From JBDSGC01 sp046594105 (lineage in GTDB: Bacteria > Acidobacteriota > Thermoanaerobaculia > Gp7-AA8): a DNA stretch of 24,686 nucleotides. The DNA is taken from contig JBKJQB010000354.1 in NCBI GenBank assembly GCA_046594105.1, positions 1-24,686 of the forward strand. The letters are read 5' to 3'. Position numbers and translations under genes: made by a program. The notes beneath the pieces were generated by a model. It worked only from the letters and a program-made list of their open reading frames with translations. It did not search any database and was not told where the DNA came from. Below, in pieces: positions 23,234 through 24,686 of the stretch (its first letter is position 1; each line of letters opens with the position of its first letter).

Positions 23234-24686
23234 TGGAGACTCCGGTGCCGGCGAGGAGCAGCCTGCCCGCGTGGGCGAAGAGTCTGATGGACCTGTATCG
23301 CTCCGATTGCGCGTCGCAGTTCGTTCTCTACGGCAACGTCGACGACGCCTTCGTCCTGCCCAAAGGGGAGAGCGATTCCATCGGCACGCTCAACGAATTC
23401 CTGCGCGACATCCTGATGCCGCGGTTCGACGTCATCCTCACCTACGACCTCGGCAACGGCATTCGCGTCGAGAAAGGTGGCGAGCGGCTGGCGCAGTGGC
23501 CGGCCTTCAAGGAGTCGCCGGAGTTACCGCGTGCGCCGCGGCCCGCCGTGGAATGGCTGACCCGCTACTTCCGATATGCCGCCAATCTCGCGCGGCTGGG
23601 GCAGGAGTCTCCGCAGATCGGCTTCGTGATGAAAGCGGCGCATCTGGTGGTGCCGGCGATGCCGGGAGGTCTCAACTACGATCTCAACGCGCTGGCCGTG
23701 CTGATGCGCGAGTGGTCCTCGGACGAGCTGATGTCGCGGCACCATCTGGCGACCTGGATCGTGGCGGAGAATCTCAACGATCTGCATCCGCTGATCGTGA
23801 ACAACCCCTATTCCGCCGCCGTGGAGATCCCGTTGCCGTCGTCCGACGAATTGCGCGAAGCCTTGACGCTCCTGGCGCCGAAGTATCCGCTGGCACTCTC
23901 GCAGTTCGCCACCGATCTGGCAGGGCTCGCCGCGCAGCTGACCGGATCCTCGCTCGCGTCGGTGCGCAATCTCCTGAAACGCAAGCAGAGCGATCACCAG
24001 GCCATCGCCCCACGGGACCTGGTGAAACTGAAAAAAGAAATCGTGGAGGGGGATGCCGGAGGGCTGATCGAGTTCATCGAATCCTCGCGCACCCTCGATG
24101 ACTTTCACGCCCAGGACAAACTGAAAGCATGGTTGCGACAGGACCTCGCACTCTGGCGGATGAGCGACCTGCAGGCCCTGCCGATGGGGTATCTGGTCTG
24201 CGGCCCGGTGGGGACGGGGAAGACTTTTCTCGTGGAGTGCCTTGCCGGCGAAGCAGGCGTGCCGGTGGTCAAGCTGAAGAACTTTCGCGACAAATGGGTC
24301 GGCAGCACGGAAGGAAATCTGGAGAAGATCTTCCGGCTGCTGCGCGGGCTGGGACGCTGTTTCGTGTTCATCGATGAAGCCGATCAGACGCTGGGCAAGC
24401 GCGACTCCGGGGCCAACGACTCGGGGCTTTCCGGTCGCGTCTATTCAATGTTTGCGCAGCAGATGAGCGATCCCGCCAACCGCGGGCGGATCATCTGGGT
24501 GCTGGCATCCAGCCGTCCCGATCTCATCGAAGTCGATCTCAAGCGACCGGGCCGCGTCGATGTGAAGATCCCCATCTTTCCCACCACCACGGCGCCGGAG
24601 TCGCTGGAGCTGATCCGCGCGCTGAGCAAGCGGCGGGGCGTGGTGTTCCCGGAAAGCGCGACCGCGGAGCTGCTCCCGATCATGCC
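23233..24686 (+). CDS. AAA+ ATPase of PspA locus, 3' end beyond window
   Basis: A partial protein of 484 visible residues, still open at the window end. ATG 23233 overlaps the preceding stop. The N-terminal ~300 residues (starting ETPVPARSSLPAWAKSLMDLY) form a region that itself looks like a degenerate AAA-type module, with ATWIVAENLNDLHP resembling a sensor segment but no Walker A. The C-terminal AAA domain has Walker A GPVGTGKT (324-331), Walker B FVFIDEAD (377-384) and an SRH-like RPDLIEVDLKRPGRVD (428-443) with arginine-finger candidates R438 and R441. It should be an active hexameric remodeller. Together with PspA and the coiled-coil membrane protein it suggests a membrane-stress remodelling complex (inference). 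Confidence 0.88.
   Translation, partial: METPVPARSSLPAWAKSLMDLYRSDCASQFVLYGNVDDAFVLPKGESDSIGTLNEFLRDILMPRFDVILTYDLGNGIRVEKGGERLAQWPAFKESPELPRAPRPAVEWLTRYFRYAANLARLGQESPQIGFVMKAAHLVVPAMPGGLNYDLNALAVLMREWSSDELMSRHHLATWIVAENLNDLHPLIVNNPYSAAVEIPLPSSDELREALTLLAPKYPLALSQFATDLAGLAAQLTGSSLASVRNLLKRKQSDHQAIAPRDLVKLKKEIVEGDAGGLIEFIESSRTLDDFHAQDKLKAWLRQDLALWRMSDLQALPMGYLVCGPVGTGKTFLVECLAGEAGVPVVKLKNFRDKWVGSTEGNLEKIFRLLRGLGRCFVFIDEADQTLGKRDSGANDSGLSGRVYSMFAQQMSDPANRGRIIWVLASSRPDLIEVDLKRPGRVDVKIPIFPTTTAPESLELIRALSKRRGVVFPESATAELLPIM

Noticed and set aside
1..24686. CRISPR array, tRNA, rRNA, transposase or phage genes
   Set aside because: Read by eye, no regularly spaced direct repeats, no cloverleaf with CCA end and no transposase or phage motif was found. 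The repeats seen are dispersed palindromes.

Overview
The window is GC-rich bacterial chromosome, most likely from an Acidobacteriota-type soil or environmental lineage. This is an inference from the gene mix: a group 1h ('actinobacterial type', high-affinity) [NiFe] hydrogenase, a Ser/Thr kinase fused through one membrane helix to a TolB-like and TPR sensor, a TonB-dependent receptor, FIST and hybrid histidine kinase, PilZ, DUF3597, DUF937 and PspA. No rRNA, tRNA, CRISPR array, insertion sequence or phage gene was found.

Region 1 (177-6604, minus strand) is a hydrogenase operon read right to left. hhyS and hhyL are followed, after a REP-like palindrome pair, by a tightly overlapping maturation and accessory block: a degenerate maturation-protease-like protein, a CooC-type P-loop ATPase, an intact HyaD/HybD-type endopeptidase, a NifU-Rieske fusion and a small winged-helix-like protein with a C-terminal cysteine cluster. 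The most striking observation is in the CooC-type gene. An in-frame TGA (2240-2242) falls exactly where the family has the first cysteine of its metal-binding CxC motif, and a stem-loop of plausible SECIS geometry lies directly downstream. It may encode a selenocysteine version of the nickel-handling ATPase, though a point mutation or sequencing error has to be excluded. The Rieske domain lacks its first histidine (C-P-A in place of C-x-H) at otherwise perfect spacing, and the first protease-like protein lacks a metal-ligand aspartate.

Region 2 (6738-10879) holds an anchored protein of unknown function upstream of hhyS, then a divergent three-gene operon joined by GTGA overlaps (small membrane protein with three cysteines, secreted TRASH/YHS-like metal-binding protein, HxlR-family regulator with an N-terminal cysteine cluster), a REP element and a TonB-dependent receptor. 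Together they suggest metal or redox sensing and uptake, possibly serving the hydrogenase.

Region 3 (10898-19843) is more ordinary: a PsiE-like membrane protein, the kinase-TPR sensor, a PilZ protein, a secreted protein of unknown function, a duplicated-domain lipoprotein, and a FIST sensor immediately followed by a hybrid histidine kinase.

Region 4 (20140 to the end, plus strand) looks like an envelope-stress island: DUF3597, a strong intrinsic terminator, DUF937, PspA/IM30, a membrane-anchored coiled-coil protein and an AAA+ ATPase cut off by the window end. A sigma-54-like -24/-12 sequence lies upstream of the first gene. The PspA, coiled-coil and AAA+ set is the best candidate here for a little-described functional module.
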